Of a DNA stretch of 64,000 bases, positions 33,672 to 44,914 are shown piece after piece; position 1 is the first letter of the stretch, and every line of letters starts with the position of its first letter. This DNA comes from Bactericera cockerelli (taxonomy: Eukaryota; Arthropoda; Insecta; Hemiptera; Triozidae), in assembly GCA_024516035.1 (NCBI GenBank), contig CM044963.1, positions 23,815,049-23,879,048 on the forward strand, given 5' to 3'. The translations under genes and the position numbers were made by a program. The notes under the pieces were generated by a model. That model was not told the DNA's origin. It saw nothing but the letters and a program-made list of their open reading frames with translations, and searched no databases.

Positions 33672-33870
33672 GAGCGCGCGATTAGGTCAGTGGTTAAGCA
33701 CTCGCTTGCCATGCAGAAGGTCCTGGGTTCGATCCCCCGAGCCGACAAAAAATGTATTCTAAATTTGGTTACAATTGTTTGTCAGGGGATACCTTCCGGT
33801 GCGCTCTTGTTGACCCAGCATTTAAATGGGAAATATTGTGTCACTTCTCGCCCATCAGAGGGGAGGCATA
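33672..33870 (+). repeat. SINE, family F
   Basis: The tRNA-like head TTAGGTCAGTGGTTAAGCAC and GGGTTCGATCCCCCGAG is followed by the family F body. Another tRNA-like head (ACCTGGGTTCGAATACCGGT) follows at 33870-33930. Confidence 0.75.
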
Positions 33871-34015
33871 CCGAATAGGAGGCGCACTTGACTTGTAAGC
33901 AGGTGACCTGGGTTCGAATACCGGTGGGTTTGAATTTTTCAACTCTGTATGACTACCTACTTAAATTTTAATTATATATTTTTGCAGGAGGGATATTTTG
34001 TCAAGTAACGTCATA

Positions 34016-34093
34016 ATTGAGAAAAAGATAAACCCTTGTCTTCACTCGACATTTCTGTCGAGTGAAAACAACAGTTTATCTTTTTCTCAATAA
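34016..34093. repeat. Perfect-arm hairpin
   Basis: ATTGAGAAAAAGATAAAC pairs with GTTTATCTTTTTCTCAAT, and CACTCGACA pairs with TGTCGAGTG around a short loop. Confidence 0.8.
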
Positions 34094-34451
34094 AATTATT
34101 TAATTATACAATAAAAGAAAAAACAAGAATATGTAAAAAGACCCACAATTTAGACGCTCTACCCTATTCAAAGCGACTCCAAAATCACAATTATTTCTGT
34201 TTCTTTGTTAACATTATAACAAAGGTAATAAAAATTGTTACTATCAGCAAGAACACAGAACGGTTACATGACTGTTAATGAAAGTTAATTTTCCCTGAAG
34301 CCCTCGAAATTTTCCCCCATTCCAAGAGAACAAAATATCCCAACAATAATTTACTAAAATTTCCCTTACAACATTTGACCTCAACAGGAAATGGGCCGGG
34401 GGAATTGTTACGAAAATATCCCTCCACATAGCCTCAAGGTACTAAACTATA

Positions 34452-35050
34452 CAGGGTGTATCAAAAGGTCGTGTACAAAAAGAAACCACGTATAGTAGAG
34501 CTCAAATAAAGGCAACTTTCCTTTATAAACCCCTAAACGGAAATGGACCCTAAAGTCACTAAGGCCACGACAAGTTGGCACTTAAAAATCAAAAAATATA
34601 ATATATTAAAAATCAAATTATTTCGATTGACTTCATTTTTTGCATGACATCTCCGATAGTTTCATGCTTCTTTGATGACTATTTGGCACTTTTTCCCCGA
34701 TCAGGAGCGGAGTTATGGGGGGGTCATGAAATATACCCTAAGCGACCTTGGGGTACATTTCCGTACAGGGGTTTATTAAGCACAGTGGCCTTTATTTGAG
34801 TTCTACTAATGTCTGTCCCGGTAGCTCAGTGGTAAAGGCGGCACTCTGTGAATCCATAGGTTCCAGAAGTCGTGGGTTCGAAACCCAGCCGGGACATGAC
34901 AAGTTATCCTCCCATTTGGGATTTTTACCACATAACTGCTGGAATAATGGGACTTTAATAGTCCTTATCGGGCAGTGTAAATAAGGCGATATTATTATTA
35001 TTATTACTATACGTGGTTTCTTTTTGTACGTGAACTTTCGATACACCCTG
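34452..35050. mobile_element. TA-flanked foldback element with SINE insertion
   Basis: CAGGGTGTATCAAAAGGTCG and CTTTCGATACACCCTG form the ends, with TA at 34450-34451 and 35051-35052. The arms also pair CTCAAATAAAGGC with GCCTTTATTTGAG. The right arm is interrupted by the family C SINE at 34811. Confidence 0.85.
34811..35004 (+). repeat. tRNA-derived SINE, family C (full-length)
   Basis: Head: CCCGGTAGCTCAGTGGTAAA and GGGTTCGAAACCCAGCCGGG, with the acceptor-stem-like TCCCGG/CCGGGA pairing still visible. Body GACAAGTTATCCTCCCATTT, tail GGCGATATTATTATTATTA. Confidence 0.85.
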
Positions 35051-35351
35051 TATAAGAATATTAAGAGGGTGGGAAAATTTCCCAGAAACTTTAAACTTCG
35101 CGTGAGGAGAGCCCTCCGAGGAAAGCAGGTAGGTATTAAACAAATAGCAGTGATTTTCCTGACGGTTATAATGTTTGTATTTATGTTACCTAGGTATCAG
35201 GCGCGGCCGGTGCTTAGGAGCTGCGGGACTGCAGCACCCCAGACGAAAAAGAAAAAAGAAGCTTGAAAAAACTTCTTTTTTTCAAGTCCGAGCTCGTACA
35301 GTTAATTTTTTTTTCTTTTTTTTAACAAAACAATCCATATAAATTAATAAT

Positions 35352-35545
35352 AATATCGTCTTATTTATACTGCCCGATCAGGACTATTAAAGTCCCATTA
35401 TTCCAGCAGTAAGGCCAAGACATACTATTATGTGGTAAAAATCCCAAATGGGAGGATAACTTGTCATGTCCCGGCTGGGTTTCGAACCCATGACCTCTGG
35501 AATCTCTGGATTCACAGAAAGCCGCCTTTACCACTGAGCTACACT
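35352..35545 (-). repeat. tRNA-derived SINE, family C
   Basis: A minus-strand copy, complete except for the outermost head bases. Confidence 0.8.
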
Positions 35546-35694
35546 TTAATAACAATAAATGTATAAAAAAAAATCTATAAAAATTGTAAGTACAAAAAAA
35601 ATATTAACTTTTATTTACAATTGTTTTGTAATCCGGGTCGAAGTTAATCCCTTAGGCATTCTCTACCACTTATCAACTTATTGACTGTCACTTA

Positions 35695-35819
35695 GGGCGG
35701 AATTAATAGACGTTTTTGTCATACCTCTGTGGCGCTAAGTCACGGATTGCGTACTGTGTAAGATAAGGAAAACCGACATTTACCAACGACTTAAGTTATT
35801 GATGTTGTCTATTTCGCCC
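35695..35819. mobile_element. MITE, GGGCGGAATTAATAGAC family
   Basis: A full copy preceded by TTA; the right terminal repeat is shortened to TATTTCGCCC. Confidence 0.75.
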
Positions 35820-36324
35820 TAAATTCAGTGAAATTTTTTTCTCAAAAATTATAATTACAATCATTGACATGGTAAATAAACTCAAACTTGATAAGTACTA
35901 AAAGAGCGACTCTATAATCGCACTTTAGTCGGGTTTATGTGGCACTGTGGCAGCACCCCCAAAACACTTTTCCATCGTCCGCCCCTGCTAGTTATGTACC
36001 TATTACATTTATTTATGTCTATGTATGTGTGTAGTTATACATAATTATGTATACCTAGAATTTACAATGGAACGTACTTTTTTATTAATGTTTTCATGTT
36101 ACAACCGTACCCATTTGTATTAGGGATAAATAATATCTCGCGATTTTTCACAATGGTTCTAAAATATATCAGCAATTTCTCATACACGAAATAGGTATTC
36201 TAGATTTCTGCGTGTAAAACCCGAGGGTAATCAAATAAAAGCAAATTTTGAATGTTAAAGTCTTCATTTTCTGATGAATTACTGATGTTAAGCAACGCCG
36301 AGTATGGAGAGGACTTGAAAAAAT

Positions 36325-36420
36325 AGAATATAGAATAGAATATACCTTGTTTATACTGCCGAGGTAAGACTGAAAAGTCCCTTTACTCCAGTCAAACAGG
36401 TCTTTTATATTTTATGGGAT
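36325..36420 (-). repeat. Family C-variant tail fragment
   Basis: TAGAATAGAATATACCTTGT and CCGAGGTAAGACTGAAAAGT match the tail of the copy at 10040 and the fragment at 18125. Confidence 0.6.
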
Positions 36421-36694
36421 GAAAGTGAAAGAAGTATTTGCTGGGTAAAAAATGTCTGTATAATTTCAGTTATATTTGCTGAAATTCTGGCGCCATATTT
36501 TAGACTCGAATGGAACTGACAAAGCCCAAATCAGCCTGTTAGAGGCTGCTGCATGTCCCCAAAAGTGGGCTGATTAATTTCGTTCAAATCAACCGGATTC
36601 AGAATACGTTGTGTGACGCTCGAGATTTGGGGACTATGGGAGTGCTTTCAGGAGTCTGGAACGAGGGCCAGTTGGTTCTAAAGTTTTTAAGTTA

Positions 36695-36832
36695 TCATAT
36701 TTGTGAATCACTTTCGTGATATCACAACTACTCGAACTCGCTTTACTAAATCTATGCTGAAACCAGGACTTGAACCACCGACCTCCAGGTTACAAGTCTG
36801 CCGCCTTATCGATCAAGCTACTGAGGTCGGTG
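36695..36832 (-). repeat. tRNA-derived SINE, family B
   Basis: A near-complete minus-strand copy ending in the CCGACCTCAGTAGCTTGAT head. The foldback family of 9293 and 32318 is represented just upstream (36560-36680). Confidence 0.8.
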
Positions 36833-36856
36833 GCCAGTTGATTCTATTTAGTTTCA

Positions 36857-36950
36857 GGGCGGAATTAATAGACGTTTTTGTAATACCTCTCTGTAGCGCT
36901 AAGTCTCAGATTGCGTACTGTTCAAGATAGGGAAAACCGATGCTAAGCAA
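36857..36950. mobile_element. MITE, GGGCGG family, truncated
   Basis: The left end and interior are present; the right inverted end is lost. Confidence 0.65.
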
Positions 36951-37181
36951 TGACGTAGGGTATCGAATTTTAGTAATAAGTATATTTATTGAACGGGAAT
37001 AACCCTATATAAGAATACACAAACATCGGAAACATGAAATGGTAACACTTATGAAAATAGTAAAAATAAATCACAAGTGTAAGTTTAAAAAATATCACAG
37101 TAAAAATGCAAAAAATTAATCTATTAATTAATCTATTAATTTTGCCCTTCATTTCTTAATTTAAGTTCCTCAAAACAGGGG

Positions 37182-37184
37182 TTC

Positions 37185-37218
<34 letters not shown>
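37182..37218. repeat. Poly(A) run next to Sod3 terminal exon
   Basis: An A run of about 35 bases on the + strand (T run in the gene sense) begins 10 bases past the stop codon. It may be a retroelement tail. Confidence 0.8.
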
Positions 37219-37221
<3 letters not shown>

Positions 37222-37228
37222 GCGATAC

Positions 37229-37483
37229 TTACACCAATCCGATCACGCCGCACGCAACTCTGGACCCGGCGTGGCCGGTGGAGGCCGAATCGTTGAACAT
37301 CCCCCGGCCGAAGTCGTCCTTGTCGGAGTGCACGATGAGGCCGCGGCCGAGAATGGAGTAGGGCCCCGTCAGGGAGATGATTTTGTCCTCGAACTCGAAC
37401 GAGGCCACGCCACTGGGCGACGCCTCGATGTTGCCGAGGTCCCCAATGTGGCGGATCTCGTGGTCAGGAGCGCCGTGCGATTT
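37229..37483 (-). CDS. Sod3: Sod3 exon 4: zinc loop, Greek-key C-terminal half
   Basis: Acceptor CCCGCCACAG, then HGAPDHEIRHIGDLGN and GRGLIVHSDKDDFGRG. The exon is markedly more GC-rich than its surroundings. If GTAAGT at 37232-37227 is used as donor, the exon ends at 37233 in phase 2. Confidence 0.92.
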   Translation of the reverse strand, partial: KSHGAPDHEIRHIGDLGNIEASPSGVASFEFEDKIISLTGPYSILGRGLIVHSDKDDFGRGMFNDSASTGHAGSRVACGVIGLV

Positions 37484-40400
37484 CTGTGGCGGGAGAATTC
37501 AAATAAATAAGTATCCGATAAGTAATTCCGTGATATTGCTAGACTAACAGTCGTATTTATGAACAGTGAATTTTGTCGGAGTACGTGAGCAATGTCTCAA
37601 GCAAGGTATTGGCCAATAATATTAAAGGAAAATATAATTTTCTTTAATATATTTATTTATTATATTAATGTTCATTTAAAAAAAAAGAAACCATACCTGA
37701 GACATTGCTCAGACGCAAGGGCGTTGCCAGGATTTTGGCTAGCATATAGGTATTATTAAGTTATCAGTAAAATTCAGGAAATGCTAGTGAGTAAAGAGAA
37801 GCTGTATAATATGTTGAGAAAATTGTGAGAGATATTATACGTGTGAAAGAGAGAGACGGGACTGACGGGAGGGACTTACAACGCAATCCGTAGTCGGCCC
37901 TAATAGCGCTGCACTTGAAGTAATGAATCTATTCGGTTCTAATGATAATAATAATAATACTCTTTAGGGGAAGGTAACCACAAGGCGAGGTTAATGCTGC
38001 ATTTTCTACCACCTAACCCTCAGAATCTTATTATTAAGTGGTCACAAACTCAAATTAATGTGGAAAAATTCGTGCACTGGGTGGGATTCCAACCAACGGA
38101 TCCCTAAACTACCTGGATTATCAGACTAGCGCGTTAACCACTTGACTAGCAGTGTTTTATGATCTGGCCCTAAGTTGTAAACATAGGTAACGGGCTAATG
38201 TCTGGAGGACACAACAGTGCTAGGCACACAAAAGGTTAACGTTTTTAAGAAATATAAGGTGTAATATTTCACAGAATGTCTGCTCCATTATGCAAATACC
38301 TAATGTGAAAGACAATATTAATTATCCTCACTTAACTAGGTATGTGCGAAATATAATCAATTATATTATAAGAAGGCATGTCCTCTTTCTCTCTCTCATC
38401 TATCTCTCTCGCTCTCTATTTCTTTCTCTCTCTTACTATCTCTTTCTCTCTCTCTTTCTCTCACTCTCTTCTTCTCTCTCTCTCTTTCACCCCCATATCT
38501 CTCTCTCCTCTCTCTCTCTCCCCCCATAAGTCTCTCTCTCACTTTCTCACTCATACACACACATACACTCTCACTCTTCTCATTTTCTCAGGGAGGAAGG
38601 CTCATTAATATATTTCTTGTTTCTGATAATTGGCACGAAATGTATGTGCCTATTCTCAGCATTACGTACAAATGTTCGAGTACATTAAATATAATTAAAA
38701 GTGTACAATATTTCACGCTCGTATAAGTACCTATATGAAAATACATAGGTATACGAGTATACCTGGTCTCATGACCGTCTGTACATACATACCTATATTA
38801 TGTTATAACTTATAACTAATGTACATATTTACGCCTATAAATATTTTAGAGTCTTATTTCTGAAACTATATGGAGAGTTTTTTTGAACAGTTGGAATGTG
38901 ACAGTCTTTGAACGTGAAATATTCATTTGGTTAGGTATGTAAAATATTACATATTATATCATGTTATTTTACTTTGTAAATATTCCTGGCCGAAGTGGAA
39001 AATTCTGATCGAGTTTTTCCGTTTCCGGAATGACATGGATGTAAAGGTAATGTGCCCTGAAGTAATGCGAAAGGCTTTCGCCGAAAGCGGTTCCGAAGCC
39101 CAATTAACTTTAAAAAATTAATGTATTATGTGACCATTATTTATTTGAGTATAAGACCACATAATAATAAGTCTCTGAAGATTACGTGGTAGAAAATGAT
39201 TTGGGCATTAACCTCGCCTGGTGGCTACCTTCCACTGAAGAGTAGGTATTATAATTATAATAATATTATTATGACAAATGAAACTTTTTTCAAAATCTTA
39301 GGATTTATCCTGGCCAAGAAGATACCACACCCATCTTAGATCTTATATTTGTGGATTTGAGTTGACAGGTGGAAGATCTTCACTGAAGCAGAGAATACCT
39401 ACGTGTTTGCTCGTATTCAAGCTGGTCAGGGGTTTTTTGTTTAAACTGTTGTGGTAAAATAGTGGATGTGTCGTGTTCACTTTAACTGTTCCGGTAGCTC
39501 AGTGGTAAAGGCGGCACTCTGTGAATCCAAAGATTCCAGAGTTCGGGGGTTCGAAACCCAGCCGGGGCATGATAAGTTATCCTCCCATTCGGGATTTTTA
39601 CCACATAATAATACGTCTTGAGTATACTGCTGGAATAATGGGACTTTAATGCAGTCCTGATCATGCAGTATAAATAAGGCAATATTATTATTATTTCGGC
39701 TTCGGAAGCTAAAGACACAATTTGTCAGCAGAACCCTCAATAGCCTGCTCATCTAAAATCTGGTTGCTTTTTTTCAATTTGGCTTTAACGTCGCTTTCAA
39801 CTGCAGAGATTATATGCATGGTCATATCACGACGGGGGTGTTACCCTCCATTCGGAGGAAACTCACAAACTTGCTACCCACATTAACCTCACCCAGCCTG
39901 GGTTGGCCGGAATGCCAGCATCACGAAGTCTTCACCTCGCTGGACGTTGCTTAACGTCGGTTATCCTACGAGAAACGGTGCATTCAACGCGTCATCGGAA
40001 ACATCTGTTCTCGTCATCTTGTCACTCATCTCACTGTGTGTTGGTCTTGGAATATTTACATGAATGATTCTCCAAAAATATACCTACATATAAAGAACGA
40101 GAATAGCGCAGCATGCCACACGTCAGAACAGCAGTATAGATGAAGTAGGGGAGGAAGAAGAATAATACTAAACTTGTGTGTGTTGAATTGAATATTGGTT
40201 AGGTACTTCATTTTGTATGGGTACAAAATGTTTTTTTTTTTTTTTTTAGGTGGGGTTTAACGTCGCTTTCAACTGCCATGGTCATATCACGACGGGGGTT
40301 CTACCCTCCATTCGCAGGAAACTCACAAACCTGCTACTCACATTGACCTCACCCAGCCTGAGTGGGGCCGGGAAAAGCCAGCGTCACGAGAATTAGAATT

Positions 40401-43400
40401 TGAATGGTCACCCATCCAAGTCTTAATCACAAATTGTTTGATTACTTCATTTTGTATGAGTACAAAATGTTTGGTAACCTACTTCATTTTTTACAAATGC
40501 ATTAGAAATAACTTGAATAAAAAGTTTGGTAATATTTATCTATTAAGAAAAATCGGAGCAAAAAATTTACAAAAACAAACACTAAATACTTTCGATTTCT
40601 AATATTAGAAATTTCTCGGAAGTAATAGATAGATAGACAAGATTTTAGACATTGATTTTAGAAGTTTTTTCTCTACCACTGCGCAGCACATTTCTACCCG
40701 AAAATAAATTGATGTTCGAATTCCAACAGGGTCAAAATTTTCAGAAGCAAAATTTCCATTATTGGAAGAACAGGACTGACTGTAAGGCCATTTTTTGACC
40801 TTATAGTATATAGGTATACATACAAAAGTATTACATTCACGTATTCATGTACATCTTAAAGGTTGGGTGGAAGAGATTGCCATAGGCAATAATCCCGCCC
40901 TTTTGTTAAGACATGTATATTGTTAGGACATGTGTACATTATTTGTATTGTATACATATCTACATATTATATATAAATATATGTATGTACATGTACACTG
41001 TACATTATGTTAATCTAATAAAGCATTTAATAATAATAATACAACTTCTTAAGTCTTATGTTTCTGCTGATATAAGTACATAGCTCCCGATACTCTTACC
41101 TTCTGGGGGTTGTAGTGAGAGCCGAGACTAGCACAACCCTCCCTCAAATCTCCCTTCTCGTGAATGTGAAACCCATGCTCGTGGGTGCCTGCGTTGTTCC
41201 TCTTCAGTCCCGTCACGAATCCTGAGGGAGGAAATAAAAATAAGTTTAGTTGTATTGTTTTTAAACATTTAGGGCGGGATTAATAGACGTTTTTGTAATA
41301 CCTCTCTGGCGCTAAGTCACGGATTGCGTACTGTGTAAGATAGGGAAAACTACACTTACCAACGACTTAAGTTATTGATGTTGTCTATTAATTCCGCCCT
41401 TACAAATTTGGTTGGTTGGCTGGTACATAAGAAAAAAAAAATATTGTGTAAAAGTGAGAAAGGAAATAAACCTTTGTACATTTCAAGATGCTAATACAGT
41501 CGGGACCTGGATATAAGAGAATTGAATTTGTTTAATTGAGGCGATCACATCAAGAAGGGCGTAAGAGAAAAAAGTTGGTTTCGAGATAATCACGTTTAAA
41601 GATTTTGTCATGAATTTCAATGAAAACTACTTTAGTTGAGTTGCTGGAAGTATTTTGATACTTTATTTTCAAGTTTTAAGAATTGATTCAATTAAAAATA
41701 AAGTTAATACCTCTATCTGTTAATTAACTATGGCCATTTAAAAAATCTCAATTATATGCCCTTTTTGCTGTGAACACATATTATTCTGATAGGAGAAGAA
41801 TGAAAACGAGTATTTTTAGGGCACAAATTAAGAACAAGGTGCTTTTTTTTATTTTTCGAAAGTATTATCAGTATTTATTGGTTCCTACTCATTTACGGAT
41901 TCCATCTCAATTACCTCATCCAGCTCATCTTCAGAGTCGGTAGCAACTAACTCTGTGTTGTTAGTATTGACCCGTAAGAAGAACTCTACATACCAATATT
42001 ATTATAAAAAAGAATTTAAATGAAATTCTATTTTAAAATAATATTATCTACAAATTAATTAAAAACTGAAAGCACTTAATTTAGAAAAAAAAAACAATAG
42101 ACATCTGTAGGTAGGTACTCACTAATCAGTCACCACTAGCTCTTCTTGAGACTTGAGAAACTAAAATTATAAATTATTCTTGAACGGAACAAGATATCGA
42201 GATCAAACTTGCACAGGCATGCGCAGAACAAAATTCTACGTTAGAATCTGCAATCACAGTAAAAAGGGCTTAAGATCACCTTATGCCATTTTTGCTGTGA
42301 TCGCCTCAATTATGATAGTGTGGCGTCATCGTGAACGATGGTAGCCAGGCAGTGGAAGAATGGCTCAGCACTTCTACCACTGTCTTTACAAGAAGGCTAA
42401 TAATTGACAAGGGCCCCCAACACCAAGCCAATGCTGGTCTACTCCCTGTTTATAGTCCCCCAGCCAGACTGCTGGTCTACTCCCTGTTTATAGTCCCCCA
42501 GCCAGACTGCTGGTCTACTCCCTGTTTATAGTCCCCCAGCCAGACTTAGTTTGGTTATTAATAATAAATAAATGTGATTCTTTGTGTTATTATATCACAA
42601 TTTTAGTGGGTAGCGCAGAATTATAGGACTTTAACGTATCTTTGTTATCCTAATAACTTATTTTTGGCTATAATTCCGCCACTGGTCGCTGCTCAATAAT
42701 TCCGCCACTGGTCGCTGCTCACATTAAAGCAGCTACTCATTTTTCCTCACAAGGTATGAGTGGACCCCGAATACCCAAGTACAGAGCATAAAATATCCTG
42801 CCCCGCTGGGGATCGAACCCAGGTCACCATGCGTGCAATGCCTAGCGCGCTAACTCACTCGGCCATGATGATTGTAATAATTGATTTGTGTGGTATTGTA
42901 TATCAGTGTTCTACATAATATATTTGTAATTATTTTTAGTAAAATTTGATTTACTGATATTGAAATTCCGAAATTTCGGACAAAAAAGTGCAAAATTGAG
43001 GTCTACGACTTACCGATAAAGAATTTTTTGTAGAATCTAGGATGTAGGAAAAACATAATCCTACACACATAAAACAAATTTCAAGAGAATCGGTTTTTTT
43101 TTGGAGATACAAGTGATTTAGTAGAAAATCTCAAAATTTCTAAGTGTACTGTATACAATGTGAACTGATCAAAGGAAATCAACAGAAATGTGTCCATTTA
43201 TTGTTTTAAATATGTATTTTTATGTATTTATTATTTATAAATAAATATAATAATAATAAATAGCCGGTGTACGGGAGTATATTTACGGGAATAGCCCTAT
43301 TTACAATTGCAACAATAAAAATGTCAATAAATACAATTATTTTTTTAAAATAAATAAACCGATATGTTTACTTTTATGTTTTCCTTCGAAATGAAATGTG

Positions 43401-44914
43401 TCCATAATTGGCAGTGTATTTTGGGCTGTGTTAGTGCTGAAATTTTGTACCTTTCACGGTGACAGTTCCGTCCTCATGCTGGATGAAGGTGACGTTGCCT
43501 GAGGGAGAACTGACAGAGGAGGAGGCCGCATGTGGCTTGAGGAGGGCCACAGCCACAATGTCACCTGCGGCATATTCCTGCGGCCACAAAGAGAATGTAC
43601 AGGAATTAGAGTGATAAGTTTTTATTCCTGCGGCCACAAAGAGAATGTATACAGGAATTAGAGTGATAAGTTTTTATTCCTGCGGCCATAAAGAGAATGT
43701 ACGGGAATTAGAGTGATAAGTTTTTATTCCTGCGGCCACAAAGAGAATGTACGGGAATTAGAGTGATAAGTTTTTATTCCTGCGGCCACAAAGAGAATGT
43801 ACAGGAGTTAGAGCGATAAGTTTTTATTCCTGCGGCCACAAAGAGAATGTACAGGAGTTAGAGTGATAAGTTTTTATTCCTGCGGCCACAAAGAGAACGT
43901 ACAGGAATTAGAGTGAAAAGTTTTTACGTCAAAATTGAAGTTATCATATTTGTGTTCATCACTTTCGTGATATCACAACTACTCAAACTCGCTTTACTAA
44001 ATCTACTCTGAAATCGGGACTTGATCGATCAAGCCACTGACGTATAAAAGTGTAAATATAAAAATTGAAAGAAAAAAAAAAAATGTTTAAATATGGTAGA
44101 TAAGTTGTGTCAATCTGAGTAAATAAGTTGTGCATTTGAATAGAATAATAATAATATCGCCTTATTTATACTGCCCGATTAGGGCTATTATAAGTGCCAT
44201 TAAGTCCCAGGTAAGAAAAAATTCCAGCAGTAAGCTCAAGATTCATTATTGTGTGGTAAAAATCCCAAATGGGAGAATAACTTGTCATGTCCCGGCTGGG
44301 TTTCGAACCCACGACATCTGGAATCTCTAGATTCACAGATTGTCGCCTTTACCACGGCTGAGCTTCCGGGACAGACATTTGAATAAATAAATCTCCTTAT
44401 TCAGTTCAAGCTAGTTTTAAGCCTTAGTTGTTCAGATTATTTGTAATCAATCAACAACTTTCGTGATGAAATAAACAAATATTAGAGTTAATCCACGTCC
44501 ACCGAGGTGGAGACTTCGTGATGCTGGCATACCGGCCCAACTCAGGCTGGGTGAGGTTAATGTGGATCATAATATTTACCTATAGGTACTGTCAGTAGAT
44601 AACAGTTGCTGATTTTCAGTGACAGAACGACAACTGGGCCATACACCAGAAAACAATTCCACAATCCCCAAATCTCCGTTTTAACTCAAATCTCCCTCTC
44701 TATACAGTTGAACGGGAGATTTGTTAGGTTGGCTGGGTGAAAGAGCTCTTGTAATTGGGAATCCTAAGTTTTAAAGCCTCGAAAAAAAACACTTGGGTAT
44801 TGTGAGAGTGTATTCAAAATTTCAAAGTGCCTTCGACGAAAGGTTACTGACCTCTGAGAAGACTTGCACCAGTAGAGAAGACAGGAAGACTGGGACTAGG
44901 CTGGTCCACATTGT
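37229..44914 (-). CDS. Sod3: Secreted Cu/Zn superoxide dismutase
   Basis: Four exons read on the minus strand: 44914-44852 (ATG at 44911), 43577-43451, 41221-41100 and 37483-37229; phases match, giving 187 residues. The enzyme converts superoxide to peroxide and oxygen. Residues 1-18 or so form a hydrophobic signal peptide, so it is secreted. Copper ligands H81, H83, H98 and H155 and zinc ligands H98, H106, H115 and D118 are all present, as are the disulfide cysteines C92 and C181 and the active-site R178. An acceptor (TTTGTTTCAG) 4 bases before the ATG shows that a 5' UTR exon lies upstream. The reading frame stops at TAA (37229-37231), but that TAA is inside a perfect donor GTAAGT, so a short further coding exon is possible. 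Introns contain many SINEs and a pogo-like remnant. Confidence 0.93.
37947..38152 (-). repeat. tRNA-derived SINE, family A
   Basis: A full-length minus-strand copy in the last Sod3 intron. Confidence 0.8.
38383..38580 (+). repeat. CT-rich microsatellite
   Basis: Imperfect (TC)n with interruptions. Leu/Ser-rich open frames over it are artefacts. Confidence 0.9.
39014..39112 (+). repeat. Dispersed repeat with TTTTTCCGTTTCCGGAA
   Basis: The second copy of the repeat at 21958; contains CTTTCGCCGAAAG hairpin. Confidence 0.6.
39139..39272 (+). repeat. tRNA-derived SINE, family A, 3' part
   Basis: The body and tail only; the tRNA-like head is missing. Confidence 0.7.
39486..39696 (+). repeat. tRNA-derived SINE, family C
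   Basis: Full-length, with head GTTCCGGTAGCTCAGTGG, B box GGGTTCGAAACCC and ATT tail. Confidence 0.85.
39778..39999 (-). repeat. 5S-derived SINE, family D
   Basis: A full-length minus-strand copy within a Sod3 intron. Confidence 0.85.
40250..40430 (-). repeat. 5S-derived SINE, family D, second subfamily
   Basis: Body AGTGGGGCCGGGAAAAGCCA and GCGTCACGAGAATTAGAATT is identical in the copy at 49429. The 5S head is truncated here. Confidence 0.75.
40859..41040 (+). repeat. LINE 3' tail, family G
   Basis: A clean copy: GGTTGGGTGGAAGAGATTGC, CCCGCCCTTTTGTTAAGACA, then an AT-rich stretch ending in TAATAAAGCATTTAATAATA. Confidence 0.65.
41100..41221 (-). CDS. Sod3: Sod3 exon 3: copper-site exon
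   Basis: Acceptor TCCCTCAG, donor GTAAGA. Encodes HEHGFHIHEKGD and GCASLGSHYNPQK, with three of the four copper ligands and the first disulfide cysteine. Confidence 0.93.
41272..41399. mobile_element. MITE, GGGCGGAATTAATAGAC family
   Basis: A full copy with TTA on both sides (TTA-GGGCGG and CCGCCC-TTA), 50 bp from the Sod3 exon 3 acceptor. Confidence 0.85.
41498..42315. mobile_element. Pogo/Tigger-like transposon remnant
   Basis: The left end is TACAGTCGGGACCTGGATAT. GAGGCGATCAC near 41540 is mirrored by GATCGCCTCAATTATGATAG near 42300. Near 41985-41883 the minus strand encodes a short acidic tail, TDSEDELDEVIEMESVNE, before a stop, as in transposase C-termini. No full transposase remains. 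Confidence 0.5.
42320..42546 (+). repeat. Dispersed repeat family H with 38-bp tandem expansion
   Basis: Same repeat as 9573-9735. Its end, GCTGGTCTACTCCCTGTTTA and following 18 bases, is repeated three times in tandem at 42432-42546. Confidence 0.85.
42575..42868 (-). repeat. tRNA-derived SINE, family E
   Basis: Minus strand: head GAGTGAGTTAGCGCGCTAGG and GGGTTCGATCCCCAGCGGGG; body ACTCATACCTTGTGAGG and GAGCAGCGACCAGTGG. A short internal duplication (ATAATTCCGCCACTGGTCGC) is present. Confidence 0.8.
43451..43577 (-). CDS. Sod3: Sod3 exon 2: N-terminal strands
   Basis: Acceptor GTGGCCGCAG, donor GTACAA. Encodes DIVAVALLKP and GNVTFIQHEDGTVTVKG. The acceptor lies inside the tandem array that starts here. 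Confidence 0.9.
43574..43925 (-). repeat. Seven-unit ~50-bp tandem array duplicating the Sod3 exon 2 acceptor
   Basis: Seven units begin near 43574, 43624, 43676, 43726, 43776, 43826 and 43876. In the gene sense each contains a pyrimidine-rich stretch and CTCTTTGTGGCCGCAG-GAATA (one unit has TATGGCCGCAG). The first unit is the real acceptor. Unit-to-unit identity is high. Confidence 0.95.
43939..44043 (-). repeat. tRNA-derived SINE, family B, internally deleted
   Basis: The body is intact; a deletion removed the B-box-proximal head. Confidence 0.65.
44143..44376 (-). repeat. tRNA-derived SINE, family C
   Basis: A full-length minus-strand copy with a small insertion in the body (near 44200). 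Confidence 0.8.
44493..44568 (+). repeat. 5S-derived SINE fragment, family D
   Basis: Middle part only: CCACCGAGGTGGAGACTTCG and TCAGGCTGGGTGAGGTTAAT. Confidence 0.7.
44852..44914 (-). CDS. Sod3: Sod3 exon 1 (first coding): signal peptide
   Basis: ACA-ATG after acceptor TTTGTTTCAG; 20 codons, MWTSLVPVFLSSLLVQVFSE, then donor GTCAGT. A classic short secretion signal. Confidence 0.88.

Noticed and set aside
34811..34895. A tRNA gene (CCCGGTAGCTCAGTGG...GGGTTCGAAACCC)
   Set aside because: The same sequence with the same downstream body recurs seven times, so it is a SINE head. The anticodon arm does not fold properly.
37271..37510. A 79-codon + strand frame
   Set aside because: It is the antisense shadow of Sod3 exon 4, explained by that exon's high GC content.
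38290..38608. Leu/Ser/Phe-rich frames over the CT tract
   Set aside because: They arise from (TC)n in several frames at once and have no domain, splice or start context.
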